Shown piece after piece: positions 42,268-44,418 of a stretch of 44,418 bases of DNA. The notes below the pieces were generated by a model. That model was not told the DNA's origin. It ran no database searches and saw nothing but the letters and a program-made list of their open reading frames with translations. The stretch covers positions 1 through 44,418 of the forward strand of contig CALGKA010000127.1 of the NCBI GenBank assembly GCA_937927895.1. Direction: 5' to 3'. Source of the DNA: an uncultured Granulosicoccaceae bacterium. GTDB lineage: Bacteria; Pseudomonadota; Gammaproteobacteria; Granulosicoccales; Granulosicoccaceae. Positions within the stretch are counted from its first letter, which is position 1; every line of letters begins with the position of its first letter. The position numbers were made by a program, and so were the translations under genes.

Positions 42268-43295
42268 CAAGGGTACTTGTAGCGGGCTTAGGAAACATGG
42301 GGCTTAGCCATGCGCTGGCGTACCATCACCACCCTGGCGCTATCATTGTTGGACTGGTGAATCGCTCAACAGTTGAGCTTCCAGCAGCGCTTTCTGCCTA
42401 CCCATTATTCAGCTCATTTGAAGAGGGTTTAAACACAAAGCCAGATCTTGTAGTGATTGCCACCTATTCAGACAGCCATGCCAACTATGCTTGTGCTGCG
42501 ATGGATGCTGGCGCCCATGTGTTTGTTGAAAAGCCATTAGCTACTACAGTTGAAGATGCAGAACGAGTGGTGGCAAAAGCCGTCGCCACTGAACGTAAGC
42601 TTGTGGTGGGCTATATTTTACGGCATCACCCCTCGTGGCAGACTCTCATCACAGAGGCACGCTCACTTGGTGGCCCATTTGTATTTCGATTCAACCTTAA
42701 TCAACAATCTAGCGGTGCTGAGTGGGAAACACACAAAGCTTTAATGCAAACCACCTCGCCTATTGTTGACTGCGGTGTTCACTACGTTGATGTGATGTGC
42801 CAAATAACCGATGCGCTGCCATTGCGTGTTAGTGGAATGGGCTTGCGGCTAACCGATGAAATCGCACCCAACATGTACAACTACGGGCACTTTCAAGTAT
42901 TTTTCGATGACGGTTCAGTTGGTTGGTACGAGGCCGGCTGGGGCCCAATGATCTCTGAAACGGCATTTTTTGTTAAAGACATTGTCTCACCGAACGGTTC
43001 TGTCTCTATCACCGATGGCAACAAAGGTGCATCGTCAGATATAGACGGGCACACCAAGGTTGATGGCATATTAGTTCATACACCAGATGGTGATCGCAGG
43101 GTAGAAATGCCAGATGAACCCGGGCATCAAGATTTATGCAACGCCGAACAAGCATTTATGTTGTCTGCCATCAGCAACAATGTAGACCTAACGCGCCACA
43201 TGCAAGATGCCGTGCAGTCCTTACGAATTTGTCTTGCAGCCGATCAAAGCATTCGAACCGGAAGGTCAATTGAATTATCAGAGGGTTCTTTATGA
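42264..43295 (+). CDS. Gfo/Idh/MocA family sugar oxidoreductase
   Basis: A 343-residue NAD(P)-dependent dehydrogenase. The Rossmann motif is VAGLGNMGLSHA (residues 5-16), and the family's EKP motif is in VFVEKPLATTVEDAERV (about 89-105). The C-terminal alpha/beta domain includes PIVDCGVHYVDVMCQIT, whose His is the usual catalytic position (DxxxH). It is translationally coupled to both neighbours (4-base overlaps), inside a sugar importer operon. It likely oxidises or epimerises the imported sugar or a derivative; the exact substrate is unknown and it is not a standard part of MurNAc breakdown. Confidence 0.9.
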   Translation: MTRVLVAGLGNMGLSHALAYHHHPGAIIVGLVNRSTVELPAALSAYPLFSSFEEGLNTKPDLVVIATYSDSHANYACAAMDAGAHVFVEKPLATTVEDAERVVAKAVATERKLVVGYILRHHPSWQTLITEARSLGGPFVFRFNLNQQSSGAEWETHKALMQTTSPIVDCGVHYVDVMCQITDALPLRVSGMGLRLTDEIAPNMYNYGHFQVFFDDGSVGWYEAGWGPMISETAFFVKDIVSPNGSVSITDGNKGASSDIDGHTKVDGILVHTPDGDRRVEMPDEPGHQDLCNAEQAFMLSAISNNVDLTRHMQDAVQSLRICLAADQSIRTGRSIELSEGSL

Positions 43296-44290
43296 CGGCG
43301 CTAATTCTTCAGGGTGTGAGTAAGTCTTTTGGTAAAGTGCAGGTACTAAAAGACATTAACCTCGAAGTTCAAAATGGCGAGTTCGTAGTTATTGTTGGGC
43401 CGTCGGGGTGTGGCAAGTCTACCTTACTAAGGCTGATTGCAGGCCTTGAGGCCACATCTGCGGGCGATATAACCATAGCCGGTCAGCCGGTAAACAACGT
43501 GCCACCGTCAAAGCGTGGTATTGCTATGGTATTCCAAAGCTATGCGCTCTACCCGCACCTTAACGTCAAAGGCAATATGGCTTTGGCTTTAAAGCAGGAG
43601 CGCCAATCTAAACAGGTTATTGAAGAGAGAATTGCCAAAGCAAGTCAAATGCTAGACCTCACCGACTACCTCAACCGCTATCCATCTGAGTTGTCTGGTG
43701 GCCAGCGTCAGCGAGTGGCTATTGGCCGTGCCATCGTGCGGGAACCTAAACTGTTTCTTTTTGATGAACCGCTTTCCAACTTAGATGCAGCGTTACGAAT
43801 GAGCACACGCGTTGAGATTGCCGCTTTACATAAAAAATTATCGACCTCCATGATTTACGTCACACACGATCAGATCGAAGCAATGACTCTAGCAGATAAA
43901 ATTGTGTTACTACGAAACGGCGTAGTGGAACAAATTGGCACTCCCATGGAACTCTACAACAACCCGACTAACCAATTTGTAGCAGGCTTCCTGGGCTCAC
44001 CCTCTATGAACTTCCTACCGGGCAATTTACTGGCCAACGAAGATACCAGAACACTAGGTATACGCCCTGAAGATTTTGTGATCAGTGACATTGGGCCATT
44101 TAGCGCCACCGTACAACACGTAGAGCAACTAGGTGGAGACACAAACTTAATTGCAGACGTTAACGGCTACCCCGTAACGGTTCGATTATTTGGTCAGCAT
44201 AGAGTTGCTGAAGATCAAGTAGTGCAACTTGGCTTTGATCAAAGCAAAGCTTTCTATTTTGACGCAGGTGGTGAGCGATTGAGGGGTTAA
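43292..44290 (+). CDS. ABC sugar importer ATPase, MalK/UgpC type
   Basis: A 332-residue ATPase that energises the CUT1 importer. Walker A is GPSGCGKST (about residues 36-44), Q-loop VFQSYALYPHL, signature LSGGQRQRVAIGRAI, Walker B LFLFDEPLSNLD and switch VTHDQIEAMTLA. The C-terminal TOBE/OB domain (about 235-332) contains LGIRPEDF, as in MalK and UgpC. It is slightly shorter than typical (about 360). It completes the importer: binding protein, two permeases and ATPase are all in one operon. Confidence 0.94.
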   Translation: MTALILQGVSKSFGKVQVLKDINLEVQNGEFVVIVGPSGCGKSTLLRLIAGLEATSAGDITIAGQPVNNVPPSKRGIAMVFQSYALYPHLNVKGNMALALKQERQSKQVIEERIAKASQMLDLTDYLNRYPSELSGGQRQRVAIGRAIVREPKLFLFDEPLSNLDAALRMSTRVEIAALHKKLSTSMIYVTHDQIEAMTLADKIVLLRNGVVEQIGTPMELYNNPTNQFVAGFLGSPSMNFLPGNLLANEDTRTLGIRPEDFVISDIGPFSATVQHVEQLGGDTNLIADVNGYPVTVRLFGQHRVAEDQVVQLGFDQSKAFYFDAGGERLRG

Positions 44291-44418
44291 TCTGCCTGCT
44301 TTCTACTCTACTTCACTATTCGCGTTTTCAATTTTAAACTGCCACCTCTTGCGCTTATCCGAAACTTCCATAATAAATTTATGCCATGTACTAGGCTTGC
44401 GACTTTCTTAATGGGCGT
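44291..44418. other. window end, possible minus-strand coding remnant
   Basis: On the minus strand a frame ending at a TAG near 44310 reads ESRKPSTWHKFIMEVSDKRK then RWQFKIENANSEVE. It looks protein-like but begins after a stop (TAA) only nine to eleven bases from the window edge, and its only ATG gives 22 codons. It could be the 3' end of a frameshifted gene or chance. Confidence 0.25.

Overview
The window looks like the chromosome of a Gram-negative, probably marine gammaproteobacterium. The signs are a YbbA/YbbP-type exporter, REP-associated (RAYT) transposases, secreted proteins with DGDGWGWDG repeats, lipoprotein signals, and abundant ABC uptake systems with periplasmic binding proteins. 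I cannot name the species. No rRNA, tRNA, CRISPR array or phage genes were recognised.

Layout. 70-4470: two exported proteins on the minus strand, a DUF3179 protein and an 897-residue FG-GAP-like propeller protein with five Cys/Asp-rich repeats. 4793-8053: a two-gene ABC exporter (YbbA/YbbP type). 8334-9308: an intact RAYT transposase. 9390-10208: an aspartate dehydrogenase-like gene. 10370-11141: a MarR regulator followed by a free-standing DnaB-N-like small protein. 11341-28181: a large catabolic locus. 28334-30190: a GAF/GGDEF diguanylate cyclase. 30445-31129: a decayed ParDE toxin-antitoxin locus joined to a RAYT relic. 31338-32222: an SMP-30/gluconolactonase. 32223-33451: gene-poor DNA with hairpins. 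33452-34717: a lipoprotein. 35414-44290: an amino-sugar salvage cluster.

The most interesting part is 10.4-28.2 kb. An enamidase homologue faces a long minus-strand operon. In transcription order, that operon encodes a 6-hydroxynicotinate-reductase-like Fe-S protein, a UPF0280 (ApbE-like) protein, two tandem DUF1185 proteins, a VanA-type Rieske oxygenase, and a branched-chain-type ABC importer with fused LivH-LivM permeases. A divergent plus-strand operon encodes an internally deleted glutaryl-CoA dehydrogenase relic, an aldehyde:ferredoxin oxidoreductase (AOR) family protein, and a molybdenum hydroxylase (FAD subunit plus a 2Fe-2S/Mo fusion). The hydroxylase, ring reductase and enamidase are the same three activities that open the fermentative nicotinate pathway of Eubacterium barkeri. 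The genes for its later steps (methyleneglutarate mutase and so on) are not seen. An AOR, and a trace of a glutarate branch, stand in that place. I infer reductive catabolism of nicotinate or a related N-heterocycle, controlled by the MarR protein. Related palindromes lie at the enamidase promoter and on the -10 of the reductase operon promoter.

The right-hand cluster holds a BadF-type sugar kinase, NagA, a MurQ-like etherase, CutC, an ABC sugar importer and a Gfo/Idh/MocA dehydrogenase. Together they suggest uptake and breakdown of N-acetylmuramate/N-acetylglucosamine without a phosphotransferase system.
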